Program-made: the position numbers and the translations under genes | The notes under the pieces: model-generated | What the model saw: only the letters and a program-made list of their open reading frames with translations | Database searches by the model: none | Told to the model about the DNA's origin: nothing | Assembly (NCBI GenBank): GCA_016716665.1 | Contig: JADJVH010000010.1 | Location: 1-64,000 of the forward strand | From: Candidatus Opimibacter iunctus | GTDB taxonomy: Bacteria > Bacteroidota > Bacteroidia > Chitinophagales > Saprospiraceae | Length of the DNA: 64,000 nucleotides | Direction: 5' to 3' | Shown: one piece after another, positions 46,901 through 54,731 of the stretch | Layout: each line of letters begins with the position of its first letter | Position numbering within the stretch: the first letter of the stretch is position 1

Positions 46901-47044
46901 TTCGTACTCAATACTTCTACCGGATGGGACGGCACCTTAAAAGGAAAGCCTATGAACCCTGGAGTATTTGCCTACACCGCCAGGCTTACGCTTGGAGATG
47001 GAAGGGAAGTGGTCGTGAAGGGGGATGTGACGCTGGTGAGGTGA
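40965..47044 (+). CDS. Giant PKD-domain secreted protein with CHU_C (gliding-type) C-terminus; frameshift near the start
   Basis: About 2026 residues when the two frames are joined. The first frame (40965-41180) supplies the signal peptide (LLIAFLAWYSTPAYSQ) and the start of a PKD-like domain. The second (41177-47044) has no ATG at its start (TTG) and continues the same domain. One extra T in the T-run at 41167-41171 would join them as ...AIVFSDLTTATV. Downstream are several PKD/Ig-like domains (YLWQFGDGNQSNGYDASHTY; WSWNFDDPASGGDN), SdrD-B-like domains (TWLDQDGDGMISGGDALLPG and VWVDVDHSGTVTPADTLAPG), and a terminal CHU_C domain (APNVFSPNGDGINDYW). It is probably an adhesin exported by T9SS. 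Confidence 0.85.
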
Positions 47045-47070
47045 TCTGCAGGTTGATTTGATGTTTTGTA

Positions 47071-47262
47071 CACAAATCGTAATTGGCCTGTTTTTACATT
47101 TCCGCAGGAAATAAAAAAAACGCCGCTGGATGGAGTTCTCTCCGCCAGCAGGATGATTCCAATTTAGAATTCTATTTGGTATTCATTCTGGGTATCTATT
47201 GGTTGGCGGAGAGAACTCCATCCAACGGCCTGTGGCCGATTTACTTCGGTATTTTTCATTGG
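47071..47262. repeat. Intergenic cruciform element, copy B
   Basis: Homologous to 15818-16006 along its whole length: ATTTCC-GCA-GGAAAT hairpin, arm with GCTGG and GGAG-TTCT-CTCC, ATTCC-rich spacer, inverted arm, and CGGCC-TGT-GGCCG tail. Homology ends at TTCATTGG, exactly where the DUF559 reading frame begins to look normal. Confidence 0.7.
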
Positions 47263-47418
47263 ATGCTGTCTTCTGAATCGAACTCCTTCCATTTGACGAT
47301 TCCGCAGATGGTTCCATAAAATCTCTTCAGCTTCAGTCAAATTTCTACGGAGTGTATCAGCATTCATGAATAGAAGGCTTTGCACCCAGGTGCATGTTTT
47401 CCTTTTCATCATTTTCAA
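47164..47418 (-). pseudogene. DUF559 nuclease-like gene fragment fused to repeat element
   Basis: The frame codes for 84 residues. Residues 20-54 (NADTLRRNLTEAEEILWNHL and RQMEGVRFRRQHPM) match the N-terminus of DUF559 proteins, which have a Vsr/endonuclease-like fold. The catalytic part that should follow (VDFYC..., E-x-DG-x-H) is missing. Instead the frame reads through cruciform element B until a chance stop. It is a 3'-truncated remnant, and the element lies at the breakpoint. Confidence 0.65.
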
Positions 47419-47798
47419 ACTGGTTTAATTCAAAGAACTAAACTTAGGGTATTTGAAAATCATTTCAAAGTAAAAATCATGCCTCCCCGGCGTTTTTCGC
47501 AGCGATGTTCCATATCGAAACGAAGTGAGATAAGGCACCAGCGGAGAAATGCAGGGGCAGGGGGCAAAATAGCAGGAGCAATGTGTCCATCCCAAGATCA
47601 TATCACCCCTCTCTTTTGCAAAGTCATATTCGTATAATAGTCAATAATTAAGAGAGGGGACGGGGGTGAGTTCTGTAAAATCATATCACCCCTCTTTTTT
47701 GAAAAGTCAACTTCGTATGACTGGACATCACTGAAGAGAGGGGGCGGGGGTGAGTTCTACAAAAACCAGAAGACACTACCGGGGGGAGTTCAGTACAA
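47419..47798. other. Intergenic region, no gene; contains an 83-bp tandem hairpin repeat
   Basis: The first 180 bp hold nothing recognisable. The second half is the two-copy repeat described separately. Confidence 0.45.
47597..47764. repeat. Two 83-bp tandem repeats, each an inverted repeat
   Basis: Units start at 47597 and 47680 with atcatatcacccctct and end ggggtgagttct. Inside each unit, CCCCTCTCTT-type and AAGAGAGGGG-type arms are complementary, giving a hairpin of about 60 nt. The inner sequences of the two units have diverged. Confidence 0.65.
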
Positions 47799-48173
47799 TC
47801 AATCTTTATTTTTATGCGCACTCTTCCCGATCCACCCGAGATGCGTATGGTGAAAACTGTCTGTATACTTCAGCCCATATCCCAGCACACGGTCAAAACT
47901 GCTGTGGGACATAAAGATCAATCCCACCATGATCATCATATCATTTTGCAGCACCAGGCCGGCAAGGATAAGGGATGCGATCACTCCTTTATGATGCAGG
48001 ACATTGTAGGCCGCAGCTCCGGCTGCAGGAGAGACCAGATACAAAGCAAACGATACATCCGGTACAAAGAAGAGTCCCGCGTATAATCCCAGGTGTCCGG
48101 GGAAAAAACGAAAATAAACCATGGTGAAGAGCAGGAGTAATCCCAGCTCTTCAAGCTTCAAGACATTTTTCAT
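47799..48173 (-). CDS. DUF4260 family membrane protein
   Basis: A 124-residue protein with about four hydrophobic segments and the conserved C-terminus SSFDRVLGYGLKYTDSFHHTHLGWIGK, which marks DUF4260. The function is unknown; it is an inner-membrane protein. It starts 20 nt after the GH13 gene stop and may be the last gene of the carbohydrate operon, although DUF4260 genes are usually not tied to sugar use. Confidence 0.85.
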   Translation of the reverse strand: MKNVLKLEELGLLLLFTMVYFRFFPGHLGLYAGLFFVPDVSFALYLVSPAAGAAAYNVLHHKGVIASLILAGLVLQNDMMIMVGLIFMSHSSFDRVLGYGLKYTDSFHHTHLGWIGKSAHKNKD

Positions 48174-48193
48174 AGGTGGTGTGATTGGTGCTG

Positions 48194-50050
48194 CTAGTTC
48201 ACATTAAATATGCTTACCGTTTTCCCTTTCACGGTCAAAGTGGAAAGGCCGGTTATGGATTCACCGGTCAGTGCATTCTCTGCTTTTGTCTTCTGTCCGA
48301 TGATTTCAGCAAACCGCTTCATATCAATCTTGGTATCCGTTTCATTCCTATTCATGACGACCATGATGGTTTTGTCTGCGTTGTACCTGAAATAAACGTA
48401 CACGCCGTCAAACGGTGCAAAATGCATGGTCTGTCCGGTAGCAATGACAGGGTTACTTTTCCTCCAGTTGAGTAACTGCTTCAGATAGGCCTGCATACTT
48501 TTCTGATCCGCAGTCAATCCTATTCCTTTAAACGCATTGACTGCATCTTCTTTCCATCCGCCCGGAAAATCAGCACGGATCAATCCATCATTTTTGTGAA
48601 ATCCTGTATTATCCAACAATATCTCAGTGCCATAATAGATCTGCGGGATACCACGTATGGTCAGCAGATAGGTTAAAGCCATCTTTGTTAGCTCCAGGTC
48701 CTTGCCCAGTTGGGTATACAACCTGTCCATATCATGATTGTCCCCAAAGACCAAAATGTTATTTGGATCAGCATACACAAAATCATTTGCCAGTGATTCA
48801 TATAAGTTGTTCAGGCCATCGGTCAGGTTGGTGCCTTCCTTTTTCTTCAAGCCTTCTACCAATGCGGATTGCATGGCAAAATCCATGACCGTCGTCAGGC
48901 AACTTGTATTCCCGTCATAATTGACTTTCCCTTTTTGCCAGTATGAAGCTATCAATGGGTTATAACTCCATTCCTCACCTACCATACTGAAATCAGGATA
49001 CTCCTCCATCACCCGGCAACTCCAGTTTTTTAAAAACCCCTTATCCGAATAACCATACGTATCCTGCCTGATACCGCCCAGGTGCAATGTTTCTATCCAC
49101 CATAGGGTATTCTGGATGAGATAATTGGCCATGTATGGATTACGCCCGTTCATATCCGGCATCGAAGGACTAAACCAGCCTTCAGCCCACAAGGACTTAT
49201 CATAAGCAGATGCATACATATCCTGGTTGACTGTTCTCCTGTGGTTGGTTTGTTCAAAAGAATCCACCCTATTGATCCAATCCTTGAATGGAAGGTCATT
49301 CATCCACCAATACCCGGTTCCGGTGTGATTGAGTACTGCATCAAATATCAGTTTGAGTCCCTTTTCCCTTGCTTTTGTGGCCAGCTCTTTATAGTCCTGC
49401 AATGTCCCATATCTTGGGTCTACCTTATAATGATTGGTGATGGCATACCCATGGTAGGAATAGGTGGCCATATCATTTTCCAACAAGGGAGTTGGCCAGA
49501 TAGCCGTAAAGCCCATTTTGGAAATGTAGTCCAGGTTGTTGATCATCCCCCTGAGGTCTCCGCCATGCCGGGCCATCGGCTCCTTGCGATCAAGTTTTTG
49601 TTCCTTGGTACCGGGCACGATATCATTCGTATAGTCGCCGTTGGCAAAGCGGTCAGGATTGAGGAGATAGATGACGTCGGATGAATTGAATCCCTTTATC
49701 GGAGCACTCTGGTCTCTGCCCAGCAAGGTATAGTTATGCGTATATACTGTATCCCCTTCCTTGACAAAAAATATGGAAAACGCACCTGGCTTTGCCGTAG
49801 AGGAAATGTACAGGTCAAGGAAAAGGTAGTTCTTACTCTCAGCCTCATGCACATTCTGGATGACGACTCCCGGGTAATTGAGCACAGGGGTAGTCTCATT
49901 GACAGCGTTACCATGCACCAGCAATTGAAGGTTTTGGTTTTTCATGCCGGTCCACCAATTGGGTGGCTCTACGTGGTATATCTGCGCTGACAATCCGGCT
50001 TGAATCACCATCACCAGGATTGCTATATAAATGTATTTGATCGTGCTCAT
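48194..50050 (-). CDS. Glycoside hydrolase family 13 (alpha-amylase/neopullulanase-type)
   Basis: A 618-residue exported enzyme. Signal peptide (ending AGLSAQ), N-terminal cyclomaltodextrinase-type beta domain (PNWWTGMKNQNLQLLVHG), and a GH13 barrel. Conserved regions: DAVLNH (237-242), GIRQDTYGY with nucleophile Asp330, VGEEW with the acid/base Glu359, and FGDNHDMDR with Asp440. A C-terminal beta domain (about 545-618) follows. It should hydrolyse alpha-glucans such as maltodextrin or pullulan fragments in the periplasm. Its start overlaps the isomerase stop by 4 nt. Confidence 0.92.
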   Translation of the reverse strand: MSTIKYIYIAILVMVIQAGLSAQIYHVEPPNWWTGMKNQNLQLLVHGNAVNETTPVLNYPGVVIQNVHEAESKNYLFLDLYISSTAKPGAFSIFFVKEGDTVYTHNYTLLGRDQSAPIKGFNSSDVIYLLNPDRFANGDYTNDIVPGTKEQKLDRKEPMARHGGDLRGMINNLDYISKMGFTAIWPTPLLENDMATYSYHGYAITNHYKVDPRYGTLQDYKELATKAREKGLKLIFDAVLNHTGTGYWWMNDLPFKDWINRVDSFEQTNHRRTVNQDMYASAYDKSLWAEGWFSPSMPDMNGRNPYMANYLIQNTLWWIETLHLGGIRQDTYGYSDKGFLKNWSCRVMEEYPDFSMVGEEWSYNPLIASYWQKGKVNYDGNTSCLTTVMDFAMQSALVEGLKKKEGTNLTDGLNNLYESLANDFVYADPNNILVFGDNHDMDRLYTQLGKDLELTKMALTYLLTIRGIPQIYYGTEILLDNTGFHKNDGLIRADFPGGWKEDAVNAFKGIGLTADQKSMQAYLKQLLNWRKSNPVIATGQTMHFAPFDGVYVYFRYNADKTIMVVMNRNETDTKIDMKRFAEIIGQKTKAENALTGESITGLSTLTVKGKTVSIFNVN

Positions 50051-50877
50051 GGAAGAATTTGCTTCAGTTTATCAGCGATAAATATATTACTTATCCACTG
50101 ATTGCTCAAGGCTTCCTGTGTAAAGGGGGCCTGTGGCATATAAGGATACGGGCCAAACTCAGGAGTAATGGTAAATGCTTCCCACCCCTTCTCCTTTTTT
50201 ATTTCCAGTATTTTTCTCCACCAGGACACATAGATTTCCAGGTGATGCTGCCACTCAGGAGCAACCGGATCATTGACCTGGGGAGCTTGCTCACTGCCTA
50301 TCCTGGCATGAAGGTGGGCTACATGTGGGATAATCTCTTGAAGGATATCTTCCTGCCCCTGGAGCATGCTTTCAGAAACAACACAAAAATGAGAAAAATC
50401 ACCTACCAACTCCAACTCAGGGAATTTTTGGAGATACGATAACAATGTGGATGCATGAAAAGAAAATCTACCACGATGGGTTTCATGATAGATTGGTTTT
50501 CCTGATTTTATACTCATCTGCATGGCCGCCTCAATCACCTTGCAATTTTGATCAAAAGAAAAATAATCTTTCCCGGTATGTGAATTTATAAAATGCGGTT
50601 GGTACAAAATCAATTCAGCCAGCCTTCGTTCCATTTTCAGGATATACGCATCTACATTTTCATTCTCAGGAGTCGTCAATTGCTGGGCGATAAAAACAAA
50701 ATCCGGCCGCTGCTCCCTGGCCTTGTCCAGTTTTTTGAGAAAGTGGTCTGTAAAATGACCTGAAGGTGGAAGCGATATTTCAATGCCATCATAACCTGCA
50801 AGGATCACTTTATCCACGAAGGCTTCTGCCTGCATATCCTCACATCCCCAGTACGTACAAGTGAATACTTTTTTCAA
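50047..50877 (-). CDS. Sugar phosphate isomerase/epimerase (xylose-isomerase-like TIM barrel)
   Basis: A 276-residue cytosolic protein of the AP_endonuc_2 fold. Barrel strands are visible as GYDGIEISLPPSG, HFINSHTGKDYFS, KPIYHETHRGRFSFH, ELVGDFSHFCVV and AHLHARIGSEQAPQ. The metal ligands are probably the Glu of YHETH, the Asp of GDFSH, the His of LHAR and the Glu of TPEFGPYPY. Substrate unknown. It sits between the GH13 and GH127-like genes and overlaps the former by 4 nt, so a role in the same sugar pathway is likely. Confidence 0.88.
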   Translation of the reverse strand: MKKVFTCTYWGCEDMQAEAFVDKVILAGYDGIEISLPPSGHFTDHFLKKLDKAREQRPDFVFIAQQLTTPENENVDAYILKMERRLAELILYQPHFINSHTGKDYFSFDQNCKVIEAAMQMSIKSGKPIYHETHRGRFSFHASTLLSYLQKFPELELVGDFSHFCVVSESMLQGQEDILQEIIPHVAHLHARIGSEQAPQVNDPVAPEWQHHLEIYVSWWRKILEIKKEKGWEAFTITPEFGPYPYMPQAPFTQEALSNQWISNIFIADKLKQILP

Positions 50878-50888
50878 GATGATGCAGT

Positions 50889-52859
50889 TTATTCCCTGGA
50901 GTGTTTCTGAAATGTGACCTGTCTTAATATGGTTTGCCCCATGGGTACAAGCTCGATGGATTCTGAAGTCCAGCTGTCGGGATTAAACATTGTGGTAAAA
51001 AATGTCATTGGATTATCTCTTAGTTTTTTTATATGCTGATCAGGCTGGGGGATGTACTGGTAAATAGTTTTCGAAACAGGAGTGTACTGCATTTCCTTGC
51101 AGGTATTTACAGCATACTGCCTGGTGATGGTTTCAACTGCATCGATAGGATGTGCAAGGACTAATGGGCCGTAGGTAAAATAGATTTCCTCCTGTCCTGC
51201 TTGCCGCATGATAGGTTCTGTCATAAACTCGATGGTAAGCTTAGTTGTTTTGTTCCATGTCCTGTCTACAACAATATATCCATCTTTAAGAATATATGGT
51301 AGAGAAGACTTAACGTCCATGGCCCAGGCTGGTTTCCTGATTTTTAATGGAAATTTCATCCGTTCTTCGGTCGACACCTCAAACCGGATTTTATGCTCAA
51401 ATGGATATTCTGTAATCTCCTTGATTGAGATGGTATTGCCTCGCCACTTGGTGTTCAGTTCACATGGTCCAAGCAATTCAGCAACCAATGCGCTGTCTTC
51501 CTGCATCCACATATGTTGAATGTAGTATGGCCCTATTCTGCCGGCATTGGGCACGCAACATACAGCAGCTTCTTTGTGGACAGGAGAGTAGCGGTAACGC
51601 GTTTGATTTCTGTCACTCGTATCACCATTCTTTCCACCTGTCAGGTAATAGGAATTATCTGTCTTGAGATAGCAAATAGCGCTTTCTGATGGATGCCTTG
51701 CTCCCTGGGCAGCGTTGAAGAAAAGCCGTTCAACCTTATCTCCATAGGATACATTGCCTGTCTTGACCAACAAGCTGATATAGCTATCCATTAATTCGTG
51801 GACCGAGCAATATTCATATCCGGTAGTTGTAGCATCAGCCTTCCTGCCGCCAATAAATTCATCCCCGGCTGGTGCCCCTGAAGGATTGGTGGTACTTTCT
51901 ATTTTCTGAAGAAATTTATCCATGGCTGTTTTCAGTTGAACATTGCCGGACGCATAATAAGCTGCTGCCAAAGGACGCAATTGTTCATACGTATGGACTC
52001 CGTGGCCAATTAAAGGGACACCAGGGTTGATCAGTTTATCATATTGTCCATCTTCATTTAACGCTTGTTGTGAGAAATCACCATAGAGGAACAGGCAATA
52101 ATCAAGATATGCGTGATTGCCTGTAAGCCGGTACATAGATTCAAGTACATCTGTAAATACAAGGCCATGCGTCAGCCCTCCGGCATCAGGCTTGTTTACA
52201 TGAAACGGATGGGATTGGCCGGGTGGATAATTGACGATTACATTGTCTACTGCCCTTTTTACAGCATTCCATACTATAGCGTCTCCCGTATACTCATACC
52301 ATGCAAGTAGTCCTCTAAGGAGTGTGGCTTTAGCCCACAGTTCTCCGTTTTCTGTATCAAACTTGTACCGAAGATCTTTGTCATAGATGCCGAGGTAACC
52401 ATCCGTGTCCTGGGTAGCCAGTATAGACTGAATATATCCCTTTATTCTTATAAGGTGCATTGTATCTCTTGCAAGGATAGCAGACCTGATATACCCATCC
52501 CACCAGTTGCTCTGCGTCTCACAGTTCCACCACAGAAACTGAACCTGCCAGTCTCCTGCTTCTGATACTGCACCGAGATCCTTGCTCTTGACTTGCCTGG
52601 TCAACCGATCGCGCCCATAGATGTCATCCTGGATGATTAGCTCTGGAACCAGGCTATCCAGATGGCCTGTAAACCCCCTGAGGTTTTCCTCAAGCTGTGT
52701 TTTGAGCCAGCCCTTTGGCATGACCTGCGATAGATTTATTGGGGACAAGGCTTCAGGAATCCGGTTGGTTTTTTCAAACGGACTCTTATGCTGTGCCCGT
52801 GCATCATACACAAATAATACACTCAAGACCATTACACACTGTAGTGCTATCAATTTCAT
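50889..52859 (-). CDS. GH127-like beta-L-arabinofuranosidase family protein (DUF1680)
   Basis: A 656-residue exported protein. A signal peptide (ending DARAQ) is followed by an (alpha/alpha)6 barrel typical of DUF1680, with YLGIYDKDLRYKFD, WAKATLLRGLLAWYEYTGD and GGLTHGLVFTDVLESMYRLTG. The family's zinc/thiol site is present: Glu349 and Cys351 in GYEYCSVHE, and Cys434-Cys435 in AVCCVPNAGR, where one Cys is the nucleophile in characterised members. A C-terminal beta domain follows. It should cleave L-arabinofuranose or a related sugar, but subfamily specificity cannot be read here. It starts 44 nt after the dioxygenase stop and ends 11 nt before the isomerase start. Confidence 0.9.
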   Translation of the reverse strand: MKLIALQCVMVLSVLFVYDARAQHKSPFEKTNRIPEALSPINLSQVMPKGWLKTQLEENLRGFTGHLDSLVPELIIQDDIYGRDRLTRQVKSKDLGAVSEAGDWQVQFLWWNCETQSNWWDGYIRSAILARDTMHLIRIKGYIQSILATQDTDGYLGIYDKDLRYKFDTENGELWAKATLLRGLLAWYEYTGDAIVWNAVKRAVDNVIVNYPPGQSHPFHVNKPDAGGLTHGLVFTDVLESMYRLTGNHAYLDYCLFLYGDFSQQALNEDGQYDKLINPGVPLIGHGVHTYEQLRPLAAAYYASGNVQLKTAMDKFLQKIESTTNPSGAPAGDEFIGGRKADATTTGYEYCSVHELMDSYISLLVKTGNVSYGDKVERLFFNAAQGARHPSESAICYLKTDNSYYLTGGKNGDTSDRNQTRYRYSPVHKEAAVCCVPNAGRIGPYYIQHMWMQEDSALVAELLGPCELNTKWRGNTISIKEITEYPFEHKIRFEVSTEERMKFPLKIRKPAWAMDVKSSLPYILKDGYIVVDRTWNKTTKLTIEFMTEPIMRQAGQEEIYFTYGPLVLAHPIDAVETITRQYAVNTCKEMQYTPVSKTIYQYIPQPDQHIKKLRDNPMTFFTTMFNPDSWTSESIELVPMGQTILRQVTFQKHSRE

Positions 52860-52903
52860 TGTCTTATGATTTCCGTGACTGATCAGAATGGAATCTTCTG
52901 CAG

Positions 52904-53731
52904 TTATACGCTTGTGTACAAAATAGGATTGATTGGTGTGTCTATGATTTCACCAACTTTTGCTCCCGGGCACCATGTGTTCCAATCATTGATCTGGTTC
53001 TCGTTTTCCGGGTTTTTGAGTTTCATGTTTTGGTCCATATAAATGATGGTCATGACTTTCCTCATCTGGTCTGTAACATTGGCTCCGGCTCTATGAAACA
53101 CCCAGCCCGAATGAAAACTAACCTCACCTGCATCAAAGGGTTCAATCACATGCCTGAAATCAGTCACTCTAAGCTTTTGTTCAATAGTCACTTCACTTTC
53201 GTCACTGATTTCAAGATCCCTTCCTTCCAACAATTGATGGCTTCCGGCACTAAATTCCAATGGCCCCAGTTCCAGTGGTGTGGATTGTAATGGAATCCAA
53301 ATGGTAACGGTCTTATCGGACTCAAGCGGCCAATAGTATTGATCTGCATGCCATGGAGTGATGCCCCCGCCACCTTCTTTAAAAAGCGCCTGGTCATGAT
53401 AGATACGCACGCCGTCTGTCTCCATCAGGTCGGCAGCCACTTTAGCCAGTCGCTTACTGAAGACAAGCTCCCTGACCAACTCATCTTCTCGCCAGAGATT
53501 AAATAGTTGAAGAAAAGCTTTCCCGTAGGTAGTCCGTTCATGGAGTGAGGTGCTCACCTTATTCATTTGGTTGACACGGTCGGTGATCACCTGATTAAAG
53601 TATAGGAGCGATTCCTCATTCAGTACCTGCTTTAGTTTAATGTAGCGGTTTTGCTGGTAGTAGTCAATTTGTTCCTGCGTTAATGCATAAGGCTCGCTAA
53701 GAAATGATCGAATGGCTGTTGGTAGTGGCAT
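52904..53731 (-). CDS. Phytanoyl-CoA dioxygenase family protein
   Basis: A 275-residue cytosolic Fe(II)/2-oxoglutarate oxygenase. The iron triad is H128-x-D130 in TPWHADQYYWPL plus a distal His in VSFHSGWVFHRAGAN, with Arg in MRKVM for 2-oxoglutarate. In Bacteroidota, PhyH-type proteins are common first genes of AraC-controlled sugar clusters, though the substrate is rarely known. It is divergent from the AraC gene at 53852 and probably the first gene of the operon reaching to 47799. Confidence 0.9.
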   Translation of the reverse strand: MPLPTAIRSFLSEPYALTQEQIDYYQQNRYIKLKQVLNEESLLYFNQVITDRVNQMNKVSTSLHERTTYGKAFLQLFNLWREDELVRELVFSKRLAKVAADLMETDGVRIYHDQALFKEGGGGITPWHADQYYWPLESDKTVTIWIPLQSTPLELGPLEFSAGSHQLLEGRDLEISDESEVTIEQKLRVTDFRHVIEPFDAGEVSFHSGWVFHRAGANVTDQMRKVMTIIYMDQNMKLKNPENENQINDWNTWCPGAKVGEIIDTPINPILYTSV

Positions 53732-53747
53732 GATATACTATTTGTCT

Positions 53748-53755
53748 CAAATGTA
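53748..53755 (-). promoter_or_regulatory. -7 box of the dioxygenase/glycosidase operon
   Basis: Minus-strand TACATTTG matches TAnnTTTG and lies 17 nt from the ATG of the dioxygenase gene. CCATTTT-type repeats lie just upstream. Confidence 0.5.
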
Positions 53756-53770
53756 TGCTACAACACAAGG

Positions 53771-53830
53771 CTAAAATGGCACAGGTTTGCCCATTTTTAA
53801 CACTATATTGACCATTTTTCGTACATTTTG
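53771..53830. promoter_or_regulatory. CCATTTTT repeats, candidate AraC-type operator
   Basis: Direct repeats CCATTTTT at 53791-53798 and 53812-53819 are 21 bp apart (two helical turns). A related ACATTTT lies at 53823, and an inverted copy AAAATGGC at 53773-53780. The spacing suits an AraC-family dimer located between the divergent promoters. Confidence 0.45.
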
Positions 53831-53851
53831 GAATAAATGCAGCAATAGAGT

Positions 53852-54694
53852 ATGAAACCCAGGTTGGAGTATGTTGCCCACAAGCCTCACCAGCGATCCT
53901 ATTTGTGTTATGAGGTAAATGTGCCTGCCTTTGAGTTTCTCTGGCATTACCATCCGGAATATGAACTGACATGGATTCTCAAGGGAAAAGGTAAGCGCAT
54001 GGTCGGGGATAGCTATGAATCCTTTGCCGAAGGAGATCTTGTGTTGATAGGCCCACTCCTGCCGCATACTTGGGTGAGTGATAAACACAAAAAGGAAAGC
54101 TGTAAGGCGCTGGTCATTCAATTTCCTGCTTCCTTTGTAGAGCCCCTATTGCAATACCCTGAAATGAAAGATATTGTCAGGTTGTTAGCCAGGTCACAAT
54201 TTGGTTTAGCCTTTTCCATTGAGCATCAAAGAGAACTAAAGGAACTATTGATAGGAATACAAGGAAAAGATAGTGTTGGCTCGCTTACTTCCCTACTCCT
54301 CGTCTTACAGAAGCTCTCCTCGTTAAAATCATCGCCCCTTGCCACAGGTCGTTTTCACTCGATCAAGGGGAATGAAAACCAGGCGCGAATCAACAAGGTT
54401 TTCCTTTATGTTCAAAAGGAATTCAGGGGACAGGTTTCAATTCAGAAAGCAGCATCCTTTCTTCACCTTTCAGAAAGTGCCTTCTGCAAATTCTTTAAAC
54501 GAACGAGCGGCAAAACATTTTCTGACTATGTCAATGAAATCCGCATAGGGCATGCTTGCCAACTGTTACTCGAAACAGATAAACCAATTGGTGAAATTGC
54601 CATAGCTTCAGGGTATGAATCCCTTACCTATTTTAACAGGGTTTTTTTGAAGAAAAAAGGGACCCGGCCGGGTGAGCTTAGAAAGCACAAATAA
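53852..54694 (+). CDS. AraC family transcriptional regulator
   Basis: A 280-residue regulator. An N-terminal cupin sensor (about 10-110, FLWHYHPEYELTWILKGKGKRMVGD and LVLIGPLLPHTWVS) is followed by a C-terminal AraC helix-turn-helix pair (about 185-280; VSIQKAASFLHLSESAFCKFFKRTSGKTFSDYV and IGEIAIASGYESLTYFNRVFLKKKGTRPGELR). It is divergent from the dioxygenase/GH127/isomerase/GH13 operon and most likely senses a sugar or derivative to control it. Confidence 0.93.
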   Translation: MKPRLEYVAHKPHQRSYLCYEVNVPAFEFLWHYHPEYELTWILKGKGKRMVGDSYESFAEGDLVLIGPLLPHTWVSDKHKKESCKALVIQFPASFVEPLLQYPEMKDIVRLLARSQFGLAFSIEHQRELKELLIGIQGKDSVGSLTSLLLVLQKLSSLKSSPLATGRFHSIKGNENQARINKVFLYVQKEFRGQVSIQKAASFLHLSESAFCKFFKRTSGKTFSDYVNEIRIGHACQLLLETDKPIGEIAIASGYESLTYFNRVFLKKKGTRPGELRKHK

Positions 54695-54731
54695 AATCCA
54701 GCTTAATGATTTAGGGGTTCCACTATATCTA

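Noticed and set aside
41177..47044. The second frame of the PKD protein as an independent gene
   Set aside because: It has no ATG or ribosome-binding context at its start, begins inside a PKD domain, and lacks a signal peptide, which the overlapping upstream frame supplies.
47083..47319. Plus-strand ORF across cruciform element B
   Set aside because: It reads through the two complementary arms and has no protein-like content.
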